A DNA stretch of 60,000 nt, taken from Branchiostoma floridae. Its lineage: Eukaryota; Chordata; Leptocardii; Amphioxiformes; Branchiostomatidae. Below are positions 33,713 to 43,025 of this stretch, piece after piece. The stretch is from the NCBI RefSeq assembly GCF_000003815.2, contig NC_049997.1, positions 7,414,707 to 7,474,706 on the forward strand. Reading direction: 5' to 3'. Each line of letters starts with the position of its first letter. The stretch's first letter is position 1. The notes under the pieces were generated by a model. The model ran no database searches. It saw only the letters and a list, made by a program, of their open reading frames with translations, and was not told where the DNA came from. The translations under genes were made by a program, and so were the position numbers.

Positions 33713-33759
33713 GAACGAAGGGATGTGATCACTGTTAAGCAAAAGGTAAGCAAAACCTA

Positions 33760-34310
33760 ACTCCTCCAGGATTTTACTAACATTGGATAGCCAGCATGGA
33801 ATTTTACGTTTGTATAAGTCCTGTTGAACAAGGAAAGCTTCAAATTGTAGGCTATTTGTTGGTATTTCTTTAACTAATCTTTTGTAATATGAATACAACC
33901 TTGTGTACACTTCGATCCACAGGGGATACCTTCCTAGTTCTGCCGAAGTTGTTGCTAGGTTATTCGCATTTTTCATACGCCTTATATTGATTTACAAAAG
34001 TTAAGATGAAGTTGCTCAATGGGAGACTTGTCATTCAATCCATTCAATACCTCTGCGCCGTAAGTTGATATTGGGACTACGCAGGCATCAAATAGTTAAC
34101 AATACACTGACACTGAAGGATTGCAGTCTCCCAGAGTTGTTTCGATGCTGAACAGAGCCCTGGCAGCCTTAACATCGTCAATATTTGCTTCCGTTGCTCT
34201 TTGAAGGGCAGGAAAAAAGTCAATTCGGGTATCAACAAGTTACTCAGACTTTTGTTTGCCTCAGGAAGCCCCACTCCCTAGCTTGAGTTGGTCGGTCAAC
34301 TTTCATGTTT
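33760..34310. repeat. Duplicated block B1, uninterrupted; partner 34925-35700
   Basis: Starts ACATTGGATAGCCAGCATGG and runs colinear with 34925 onward (GTCCTGTTGAACAAGG, ACACTGACACTGAAGG and others). It lacks the MITE present at 35232-35474, preserving its empty site (single TAA at 34061-34063). The last part also matches 25505-25690. Non-coding. Confidence 0.85.
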
Positions 34311-34495
34311 TATTGATAACAAGTTTATTTGCAAGTTCGTGTCTGAGGGCTAATTGCAAGTACATGCAGTAAACACAGTAGACATACAAGTGACAATGGA
34401 CAGTTATGAACAATATCTTACTCTAATACTAGTGTTGGCTATTTCTAAACAGGTTGGGTTTGACTTCATTTTTGGAAGCTGAGGGAGCTGATGAA
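34311..34495 (-). repeat. Interspersed repeat, partner at 1308-1495
   Basis: Shares ACAAGTTTATTTGCAA, GGGCTAATTGCAAG and GGGTTTGACTTC with the 1.3-kb copy. It resembles a retroposon 3' end on the minus strand. Confidence 0.55.
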
Positions 34496-34924
34496 AAGCC
34501 CCACTTTTCTAAAATTTATGGGTTCTGCGATTTCAAGAGAAAAGTGGCATTCCTAGTGGATTCTAAGTGTATTCTAACTATTCTAACTGCAGTCCGACCG
34601 CATTCTGTGGCATTCCAACATTATTAGAAACATCCTTATCTCATTCGATGGAGAACCGAAACGGCAAGTCACTTCGAATCCTGCCCGAATGTGGCCAAAA
34701 GAGTATTTGGAATGCAGTAAGAATTTCTAGAATACACTACGAATTCCCAGGAATAGAATTTTCATTCTGACGGCATTCTGGCTCATTCCTTCTCGTGTGA
34801 AGGGGATATAAGGACGACTTTGATTTCCCACTCGGAATGGCCACGAATGTGGCACGAATTTTGCAAATACTTCATTCCGACTGGTTCTGCTTGATTCCTG
34901 CTGATTCGATTTCAATGTGTGAAG
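34496..34924. other. Repetitive ATTC-rich stretch, no gene
   Basis: Many GGAATTC/GAATTCC-like words (for example CATTCTGTGGCATTCC) give weak internal inverted symmetry. It separates blocks B1 and B2. No ORF of interest. Confidence 0.4.
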
Positions 34925-36285
34925 GCCCTATAACATTGGATAGCCAGCATGGGATTTTACGTTTGTGTAAGTCCTGTTGAACAAGGAAAGCTTCAAATTT
35001 TAGGCTATTTGTTGGAATTAATTCTTTAACTAATCCTTTGTAATATGGATACAATATTGTGTACACTTCGAACCACAGGGGATACCTTCGGAAGTAATTC
35101 TGCCCTTGTTGCTGGGCTACTCGCAATTTTTCTTACGCCTAATATTGATTTACAAAACTTAAGATGAAGTTGTTCAATGGGAGAGTTGTCATTTAATCCG
35201 CTCTTGCCCCATACCTCTGCAGAGTGCAGAGTAAAAGTGCGCTCTCACTGCACTTGAGTCAACCTTGCGTCACAGCAGGGTTCGTTCGCTGCGTCATTGT
35301 TTTCTTATTTTCTCGGATTTTTTTTATAATTTAGACATTGCGTAATACGTAACAGTATGCCGTAGAAGACGACAAAATACAAAATTCGTTCTTTATCTCT
35401 GAAATTCGTTAAGTATCTTTTGAAACCCGTAGTGAAAGCAAGCGGGACCGATGTGCAGTGAGAGTGCACCTTAAGTTAATATTAGGACTGCGCAGACATC
35501 AATAGTTTACAATACACTGACACTGAAGGATTGCAGTCTCCCAGAGTTGTTTTGATGCTGAACAGAGCCTTGGCAGCCTTCGTTCAGCGTCAACAGAGAT
35601 AGGTTAATATTTGCTTCCGTTCTTCTTTGAAGTCAAGTCGGGTATCAAATAAGTTACTCAGATTTTTGTTTGCCTTTTGGTCGGTCAAAGTTTGAGTCAT
35701 ATTTGTACTACCATGCCATGCAATTAAGCTCTTATGTCATGGTCTTATGATATGTCAGGCCATATTGGAACAGCGTGCAATCAAGCAACCTCTCCCTCAT
35801 GTGATGGAATTTTCCTTCAAGAGTTCTACAAACACGGTAGGCATCAACACCGTTCTTATGATCGGCGAGTCGTGAGTCATTTGACCTTTAAGGCATGCTT
35901 TTAGGTCGCTGGAAAGTTCTGACGTTTGCTCAGGTAATCCACTGAGCGTACAAAGGTTACAAATTACATTTTACCAAATGGATGTCGGACGAGTTGAGAC
36001 ATTATCAAATCGGACCATTCAACTCAGGCTAACACCTAGGCCAACTCGGACCAACCACCTGGCTCCGACATAACCAGGGTTTGTGGGTTGGACCACTACC
36101 GGAGACAGAATTTTAGGCACAAACACACTTACAGACACACACACATACAGACACATAATTAAGATGGTATAGTTTGTACAAATATAATTGTCATTTGTCA
36201 TCCCTCACTTTTTCTTGTGGATACGTTGCGTTACTTCTCCCTTAAATCACCGTCACATACATCAAAGCTTTGTGGCGTGTCCTAA
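34925..36285. repeat. Duplicated block B2 with a MITE insertion
   Basis: The left part (to 35230 and from 35475 to about 35700) is the partner of 33760-34310. The right part (35738-36285) is the partner of 25998-27805. Each part differs from its partner by one clean MITE gain, at 35232-35474 here and at 26164-27407 there. Confidence 0.85.
35232..35474. mobile_element. 237-bp foldback MITE with exact TAA target duplication
   Basis: The termini AAGTGCGCTCTCACTGCAC (35235) and GTGCAGTGAGAGTGCACCT (to 35471) are inverted. TAA lies at 35232-35234 and 35472-35474. The uninterrupted partner has one TAA at 34061-34063. Internal AGGGTTCGTTCGCTGCGTCA matches the family of the 19.3-kb and 26.2-kb elements. 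Confidence 0.88.
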
Positions 36286-36355
36286 GTACCTTATATCATA
36301 TATGAATAAAAGACTTTTACCACATTTGCCGAAGAGAAGTACAGACGACGCCGTT

Positions 36356-36607
36356 TTTTCTAGGAAAGCGTGGTCTGAGAGCCAATCATCATTGAACAGC
36401 GTCCGGTGCCTCTCCTATTTTTCTGGGAAAGCGTGGCCTGAGAGCCTATCACCATTGAACAGCGTCCGGTGCCTCACCTATTTTTCTGGGAAAGCGTGGT
36501 CTGAGAGCCAATCATCATTGAACAGCATCCGGTGCCTCTCCTATTTTTCTGGGAAAGCGTGGCCTGAGAGCCTATCGCCATTGAACAGCGTCCGGTGCCC
36601 CAGCTAT
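36356..36607 (+). repeat. Four-unit 63-bp minisatellite with CCAAT motifs
   Basis: Successive GGGAAAGCGTGG cores start near 36362, 36425, 36488 and 36551, a period of exactly 63. Units 1 and 3 share GAGAGCCAATCATCATTG; units 2 and 4 share GAGAGCCTATC-CCATTG. The array therefore grew by duplicating a 126-bp dimer. CCAAT boxes are present only in units 1 and 3. Confidence 0.9.
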
Positions 36608-36736
36608 TTAAAGCGCCCATTTCTGCTGGTCTGCCCATTCCCACCTTCTACATCGAGGCGCTTCCAGCCACGAAGTACTTCCATCCACGAGTTACCTGAC
36701 GTTCCATCCACAACGCCACGCCTGAGCAATACATCT
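36605..36736 (+). promoter_or_regulatory. Candidate core promoter and first non-coding exon
   Basis: TATTTAAAG (36605-36613) is a TATA-like box directly after the CCAAT-bearing minisatellite. About 120 bases downstream ACATCT|GTGAGTT (donor at 36737) would end a first exon. The gene it would serve is not visible within the next kilobases. Repeated upstream units feeding a promoter are also seen in some LINE 5' UTRs, so an element remnant is possible. Confidence 0.3.
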
Positions 36737-36949
36737 GTGAGTTAAAGCCTCTACTTATCTTTTTATTTTTCTCTTATCTTTACTCTTCCCGATACATCCT
36801 AAACTTCCAAATCGCTTAATTACACCCTTTCCTCTCAGCAATTTCACATTAGGCCTTTTGTGTTGCTTTCCAGACGAAAAAGGACAAACGGCATAGAACA
36901 TGTAACTCCGCGATCTAAGGGACTTAAGGTATTTAGCGGGGGGCGGTCG

Positions 36950-38110
36950 TCAGCTGGAGGGAGGGCCTAGGAAAAAATATTGACCCCGGGGAGGGCCTAG
37001 GAAAAACAACTTTGACCCGAGGGAGGGCCTAGGAGTTAGCTGGGTCTTCCAGCAAAATTTGCGCCTCCAAATCAGAAAATGGCGGTTCAGAGGGTTACGA
37101 CTTCAAAATTTCGTTCCGAACCTTCGGGATCAATCCTTGCGCATGCGACGCCTCACGACCGAGTTCGGCGATCGGCACGGCGATCGGCATGGTGAAATGT
37201 GTTGGGGTGGCACCGCCCTCAAAATCCGTCAATAGAAATCCCTCTAAATCTGTTTCGTCAATAGAAATGTCATTGATTTTAGCTTAGTCTGCTAGCAAAT
37301 TTTGCCCCTCAAAATGCAGAAAATAGCGTCTCAGAGGTCAAGATTTGAAACTTAATCCCCGGAGTCCCTTGCCTGGTGCCTTCGGTTCCCGACAGTGATA
37401 ATGTGTTGGGGGCGGAGTTCCCAAAACCTTGCATTTTTTAATAGAAATTCTACTAAACTTAGCTTTGTCTGCCATCAATATTTGCCTATCAAAATTCAGG
37501 ATATAGTGTTGCAGGTGGTCAAGATTTCAAAATTTCCCAGGACCTCCCTGCGACGCGATGCCTCGAGCCTTCGGCACTTCGGCATGGTGAATATATGTTG
37601 CGTATGTTGCCCTAAAAATCGTAAGCTGCAACACTTTTTTATTTTTTTAAAGAAATGTCATTAAATCAGCAAAATTTGTCAACATTTCAAAATTTCCCCG
37701 AACTACATAGTGACGCATCGTGCCTTCAGTGCTGGACATTGGGCATGGTGAAATAATGTCACTCTAAAAAACCTAAGCTACAACCGTCATTAAATCAGCG
37801 AAATATGCCCCGCTGAATGCAGGAAATAGCGTATATATTGTGAACATTTTTCCGGACCTAACTTGCGACGCGTCATGCCTTCAGTGATGGACATGTTCGG
37901 GACTTCGCTCTCAAAAACCTATAACCCTTGAGTATTTCTTAATAGAAATGTCATTAAAGCAGCTAAATTCGTGCCTCAAAATTAAGGAAATAGCGTTTCA
38001 GATAGTCAGGATTTCAACTTTACCGGGGAGCATGCCCCCAAACCACCAGGATTGGCGCTCCTCCGGCACTCCACATGCTGAAAAGTCGGTAAAAGATATT
38101 TCGCCCCTCT
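36950..38110. repeat. Decayed tandem array, about six units of 150-210 bp
   Basis: The unit pattern recurs about six times: AATAGAAATGTCATTAAA, then CAGC-AAATTTG-CCCTCAAAAT, GGAAATAGCGT, GTCA-GATTTCAAAATTTCC, then GCGACGCGTC-TGCCTTCGG and GGCATGGTGAA. At the left (36957-37035) a separate short unit, GGAGGGCCTAGGAAAAA, occurs three times. No protein frame crosses the units. Confidence 0.65.
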
Positions 38111-39704
38111 CGCAAAATTTGCTGCCGCCGCCTCTAACTCAAGATCTGTTACCGCTACAACATTGTAAAAATATTGATGTTTCGGTATTTATTTGCCGTT
38201 TTGGAAGCTTGTATATCAAAGAATAATAAGTTATAGGCGCCACATGCAGTCCCTTTCTACCCTTTCCTGGCGGTTGCTTGTTTTTGCAATTGTTGGTTTG
38301 TAGCAGCAAACTCGCGTCGCGCCTTGGCCTGACGTACATATCAAGGCGGTTTCTACTGGCAGTGTATAAGTCACCTCTCGATCGGTTGTTATAATTCAGG
38401 CCGGGGAAGGGGACAGGAAAAGTTGAGCGGCGGGAGGCAAGGAAAAAATTCTGGACCTGGGAGAAGGGCCTTACAATTTTTAACAAAACGTCTTTACAAT
38501 TTATTGTTCGTCCATTCAAATAATGACGTCCTAGGGGAAAAGGCCTAGGAAAACGTTTCTAACCCATGACCAACGACGATATAATTTGCAGTGCCTAATG
38601 ACAGTGTACATTCTTCCCTCAAAACATACGTCCTTGCGAAACGTAAGCTGAAATCATACGTTACGGTTGGCTCTTTTTTGTGTTTTTATACTTTGCTTTT
38701 TTGTGGGAAATTACTCAAGATTACTTCCAACACAATAACTTGATGGCTATAGCTACCTTTATTTTTTAATCAACTTTCAAATTGTGCTTTTGACGGTGAC
38801 AAAAGTTGCCTGCAGCTGGCAATGTAAGACTGCAGTATGCTGTGTAAAGAATGTTTTTCAAAAGTGTGGTTTTGCGTCCCATGGCAACTTATGGGACGCA
38901 AAACTAATGGAATTTGTTTCATGGAACTTATAATAATGACCATCAACTTCCCATCCTTCGTTGTTTTGTTTCCATTGCATTTTACTTCGGTGGATGGACT
39001 TTATACTTATACGTTCATATTCCCGTTTCCTGTAGAAAATTTCCTTATACCCCTGTGTGAAAATCGATCGGACGACTGGTCTGTGAGCTGTAAATGATAG
39101 CAGTAATACGCCCGCTGTTTTCTCGATCAGTGAGTCATTTTTAGTCATCGCCGGTGATTTTTAGGAGCCGACCGACGCTCGCTGTGCACCGAAACCTGTT
39201 CTTAAGCCCCCGTCACAAATTCAGAACTGAGCTCGACCGACGTGTTGGCAGCTCCAAGTGGGCAATTTCGGCCACAGTACGAACGACGTTCTGGCAAATA
39301 AGCTCGCGTCACAACTCAAGCGAACACCGTCCGAATTTGAAGATCCGCTGTCGTACGCGTGGATCATGTGAAGTACAGTGATTGTACGACGCAGTTTACC
39401 GTTTATTAAGAATATGAGAAGCGGCTAAATGTTTTGTCAATCCCAGTTACGCTGTGCTATTGTAGAAAATCATGCACATGTACATCTTACGATATTCAGC
39501 GTTTGCGAGTGCGGTGCTACATGATTCTGTTCCCACGACGTTGAAACATACCCAGCTTTGTGCAATTTTCAACCTTTGGTCAATTTCTCTTGTTCGAGAA
39601 AACTGCTGTGCCACAATCAGTCTTACCAATTAGCAACTAATAGAGATTTATGCTTATAGGATGCGGGGAGTTCTTTTAGTCTGATTTGTTTGGTAGCACG
39701 ATTG
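38111..39704. other. No gene seen; one small hairpin
   Basis: The hairpin is TTTTGCGTCCCAT (38870-38882) against ATGGGACGCAAAA (38891-38903), 13-bp perfect arms with an 8-base loop. A GGCCTAGGAAAA block near 38550 echoes the array to the left. Otherwise no exons or element ends are clear. Confidence 0.45.
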
Positions 39705-39890
39705 TGTTGACATTACTAAAATCGATCTAACCAAACCTGCAGGATTCAACTGTGACGTTATCTTTCCAAACTGTTGCGTTGGTATATGAAAAAGGACCTT
39801 AAACTGTTATTTCTCTATTGAGACGCTCGAGTGGATTGAGAACAATGAAATGGCATTTTAAGATCTTTGAAATTCATACTTCAACTAGCT
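39705..39890. repeat. Flanking duplicate upstream of the beta-trefoil gene, partner 42333-42500
   Basis: Shared blocks in the same order are GTTGACATTACTAAAATC, GACCTTAAACTG-TTATTT, TATTGAGA--CTCGAGTG and GATCTTT-AAAT. The two copies bracket the gene in direct orientation, as expected after tandem duplication of a promoter region or gene unit. Confidence 0.65.
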
Positions 39891-40227
39891 GATACGCTTC
39901 TTCTTTCTGGCGTCTTCTTTTGAAGGCACGGCCTACGAAAAAGTCCTATGACGGAACGAACCTAATACCTGAATCTGACACGGAATTCACCGTTTTCTAA
40001 GATAAGTTGAATTATATAGACTTTCAAGACTCTTTTTCTGAGAATTGTGGTCATTGTAATTGCTGTTACCAGCACGACCAACTGATCGAATAAAGGGGGC
40101 TACACAGGTCACAGTAATGGTACGTTATGTATTCTTCAATAGTATAAGGATTGATTCTTAAACAATTCAAAGGACCTTCGAAACACAGTTTGTGCTTTTC
40201 CGGCCCTCGTTGAGGACACTGATATCA

Positions 40228-40245
40228 ATGTACAGTTTCAACAAG
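40228..40245 (+). CDS. Candidate first coding exon of the beta-trefoil gene
   Basis: ATG TAC AGT TTC AAC AAG followed by GTAAAA would encode MYSFNK and join in phase 0 to the exon at 41109. An alternative is ATG|GTACGT at 40117-40119, which contributes only the initiator Met. Neither can be chosen from sequence alone. Confidence 0.35.
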
Positions 40246-41108
40246 GTAAAAATGTTGATCATAAATTGCACTAGCAGTCCTGAATTAACCGTTATGATCC
40301 TTTCCAGGTATTTCAATCAACACCAGTGCATACGACATCGGAGTCATGGCAGGTTTTCCAAAGGTGATCAACTGACACTTCTTATTAATGTGTTAAGATG
40401 CTTAAATATTGATAACCAAGTATATCAAAGACAAAGACGCACATTAAGATATATATGCCATCATGCAAACGAAGAAATACAAAGCGAAACATATTATATG
40501 ATGTCTACAATAGCTCGTCAAAAGTTTTTTTCACAAACGGTTACCACTCCATCTTCCAATTGTAACGAGTTTGAGAGTCCTATTATGGATATAGTAGATT
40601 TATAAGCTTTACCAATCAAAGCTCAAAAGCTTGTCAAGATCTACTTGAGGTTGTTTGCAGAGATGATGACTAATCAAAAGTTATTCAAATTATCTGTTGA
40701 TTAACATGATTAGTTTTTTTATTATGTGAGTCATCACTTAGGCTATTTACATACAAAAACATCATGACGATTCGTCAACATCTTAAATTATTCTCCTCCA
40801 AAATTTGAAAAAATCTGTTCCTGCAGTCTTAAAAAGCGGCTATGAGGCCAAACGTACAGCACTTACTATCTGCACGAAGAGCTAGTCATCACTTACACGC
40901 CATCGACCACATCATCATGTCCGAAACACGAAATATGAAAACTGGAATTTCAATTGCAGTACTTTAGAAACGAACGTAATTATCACTTGATATTGACCAA
41001 ATGTCCACAATCTATGTAAAAAAGGAAGTATTGCTGAAATAATAAGAATGGACTTACATTCTTACTTCAATCAATCTAGTGACTTTAAAATTTTGCTGTA
41101 TGTTATAG

Positions 41109-42149
41109 GGACCGTTCCAAATCGTCAGCAACATGAATCCTGAGTTGGCGCTGGCCATGGAAAACGATAGCAAGAAGACTGGAGCTAAGGTGGTCATTGT
41201 GCCAAAGGAAGACGCCCCGAAGTGGACCTTTGACGTGACGGTATGTGTTTAATTTAAGGTAGATTTCTTATTACTTTCTCCTTTTTAAAGCTTTTTGCGT
41301 ACTATTTACAGACAACACAAACTATACTCTACTATTATTGTCCAGGCGCGGTGTAATGTATTGCAACAATACTTTTATCTCAAACGTTGATACCATCATT
41401 TTCCATTTTTTTTTTCAGAAAAAGGCACTTATTTGCGAGACCACGAAGTATTTCGCCCTGTCTGTTGCTGGTGGATCGTTTGCTTCTGGCGCACTGTGAG
41501 GAAGTACTTTTTTGTCTTTGGCGTATTTGCTGTTTAAACTCAGAATCCTGCAAAGGCCTCACTTTTGTGGATTGGTATTGTTTTAGAATTGTACATCGGT
41601 ATGAATTGGTATGTAAGCGGACTTTGAAATGTTTTTAGGATACCAAAACGTTTTCTTTTTCCTTTCTTTGAGTGAGTGAATGAATGAATGAGTGAAAGAA
41701 TGAATGAACAAAAGACCTTTAGTGAACTTGCATCTTCTTACAAGCTAAATACAAGAAACATTTTTTTTATTTATTTCAAAGGTGCCATTAGTAAATAAAA
41801 TTGCCTGGACTACACAACGACACTGTCTATATATCCACCGCGGTTCCAAATCATCAACTTCAAACATAGAGGCATTAGATCGTTAACTGTACCCGGTTTA
41901 CTGTATCGTGTGCACCAGTTGTCATAACTAACAACATTTTAACTATTCCGCAGCATCATCAACGAGACATACACTGCTGGACAAGACTACCAACAATGGA
42001 AACGCCCCGCCAATGACACCATCCAGTCGGCGACCAACGCGGGCTATGTCATCGGCCTAGAGGGAGAATCGGGCGCAAACGGAACACAGGCCGTGCTGAC
42101 AACCGCTACTGCATCGCCGTCACCCCATTGCATGTGGCATTTCGAGTGA
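41109..42149 (+). CDS. Beta-trefoil (ricin-B/lectin-like) protein, spliced gene
   Basis: Three exons are supported by splice signals and phase: 41109-41240 (acceptor TTATAG, donor GTATGT, phase 0), 41419-41495 (acceptor TTTTTTTTTCAG, donor GTGAGG) and 41954-42149 (acceptor TTCCGCAG, stop TGA 42147-42149). They give about 134 residues; with the six-residue candidate first exon the total is 140 aa. The product shows three successive repeats of about 45 residues: GPFQIVSNMNPELALAMEND...PKWTFD, KALICETTKYFALSVAGGSF...QQWKR and DTIQSATNAGYVIGLEGES...CMWHFE. Each has a hydrophobic strand pair, a turn and a Trp near its end, as in ricin-B (QxW)3 beta-trefoils, although the Gln of QxW is replaced. 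There is no signal peptide, so a cytosolic lectin-like role is possible; the ligand is unknown. A 3' UTR splice (CCTAAAG|GTAAAT to CAG|GCTGTTACC at about 42759) is possible. Confidence 0.75.
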
Positions 42150-42332
42150 GCCTAAAGGTAAATTACATTACTAGTTTGTTCACATCATCACAATAAACAT
42201 GTTCAACTTGCTACAGTCCCTTGTCGTTTTAGAGATATGAAGTACAGTACATATTACAATGAACCGTCAATTCATTCATTAGTATTGTGATAAGATATTT
42301 CCACTGCGTCCAGTGACCCTTTTCTGTTGACA

Positions 42333-42500
42333 TTACTAAAATCAATATCACCCAACCGGCTGGGTTTAAATGTGACGATGAAATGTACTACAATTTCTAA
42401 TTGACCTTAAACTGAACGTTATTTTCTTATTGAGAATCATCTCGAGTGAATTAAGAAGAACATGGCGTTTTGGGATCTTTAAAATACTTCCTATAGCATT
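42333..42500. repeat. Flanking duplicate downstream of the beta-trefoil gene
   Basis: Partner of 39705-39890. No second gene body follows it within the next few kilobases. Confidence 0.65.
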
Positions 42501-42799
42501 GCTAAATCATCGCTATACATAGCGTTTTATCTATGGTTGACTTGTCATTACCATATTTAACTAAGGACTGTTTTGCTATAGATGGGCGATATAGTAGGAC
42601 AGGGAAGTGTGCTCTATTGTGAAATAAATGTACACCGGTTTCCATTTCCTTCGTATTGGCTTCATTAGACAAAAGTCAGATGGAATCATGCTCTAGTTAT
42701 AAGTGAACAATGATACTTAATGAAGTGTTACATAAACATATTGTTTTGCTTTTCCAGGCTGTTACCCAGCAGAAGTAGACGCAGAAACTGCGGTTTCCT

Positions 42800-43025
42800 T
42801 TTTAATGACCCACTTGAGATCCTAGGGGTGTGTTCAGGTAACCCCCTGACCCTTCGTAGATTTTGGAGCAGAGAGGTTCCAAGCATTTTTCTTTAAATAA
42901 CCCACGTACATCAAAACAGTTTGATGAATCATTTGGTGCATGTTTCAAATTCACCATTATAAAATTATCACAAATTTGAAAAATGTTCTACGAAATTGGC
43001 TAAGGTCAAAGCTAATACTAATTTT
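42800..43025. repeat. Single unit of the GATCCTAGGGG repeat plus its flank
   Basis: Contains CACTTGAGATCCTAGGGG and GTGTTCAGGTAACCCCC, the same unit that is iterated at 51186-51690. It is followed by CATCAAAAC...GGTGCATG-TTCAAATTCACCAT and GAAAAATGTTCTACGAAATT, which also follow the array at 51.75 kb. Confidence 0.85.

Larger units (their letters stand above)
28252..33726 (+). mobile_element. Full-length LINE of the L1/Tx1 group, apparently intact
   Basis: GAACGAAGGGATGT occurs at 28252-28265 and again at 33713-33726, a perfect 14-bp target-site duplication. Between the copies lie a 144-bp 5' UTR, ORF1 (28410-29150), a 0.8-kb spacer containing a small ORF, ORF2 (29944-33576), a short 3' UTR, AATAAA and a 26-base A run (33687-33712). 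The element is 5447 bp without truncation, and ORF1 and ORF2 have no internal stops. ORF1 type (coiled coil plus RRM), APE endonuclease, RT and C-terminal CCHC motif place it with L1/Tx1 elements. The exact TSD and clean A tail imply a recent insertion. It landed between the two copies of a duplicated region (25.5-27.8 and 33.7-36.3 kb). Confidence 0.92.
36302..36745 (+). other. Open frame of 147 codons over a minisatellite, doubtful as a gene
   Basis: The ATG at 36302 opens a frame containing four 21-aa repeats (pattern F-S-x-K-A-W-x-E-S-x-S-x-L-N-S), because the repeat length of 63 bp is a multiple of three. A basic Ser/Pro-rich tail follows. There is no signal peptide or domain. The same DNA has promoter-like signals (see 36605), which I find the better reading. 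Confidence 0.25.

Noticed and set aside
36356-36607. CRISPR-like or protein-coding repeat array
   Set aside because: Contiguous 63-bp tandem units have no spacers. The coding reading has no domain and is weaker than the promoter reading.
40192-40605. Open frame of 137 codons upstream of the beta-trefoil exons
   Set aside because: No family features and a non-ATG first codon. Only its MYSFNK portion is plausible, as a spliced first exon.
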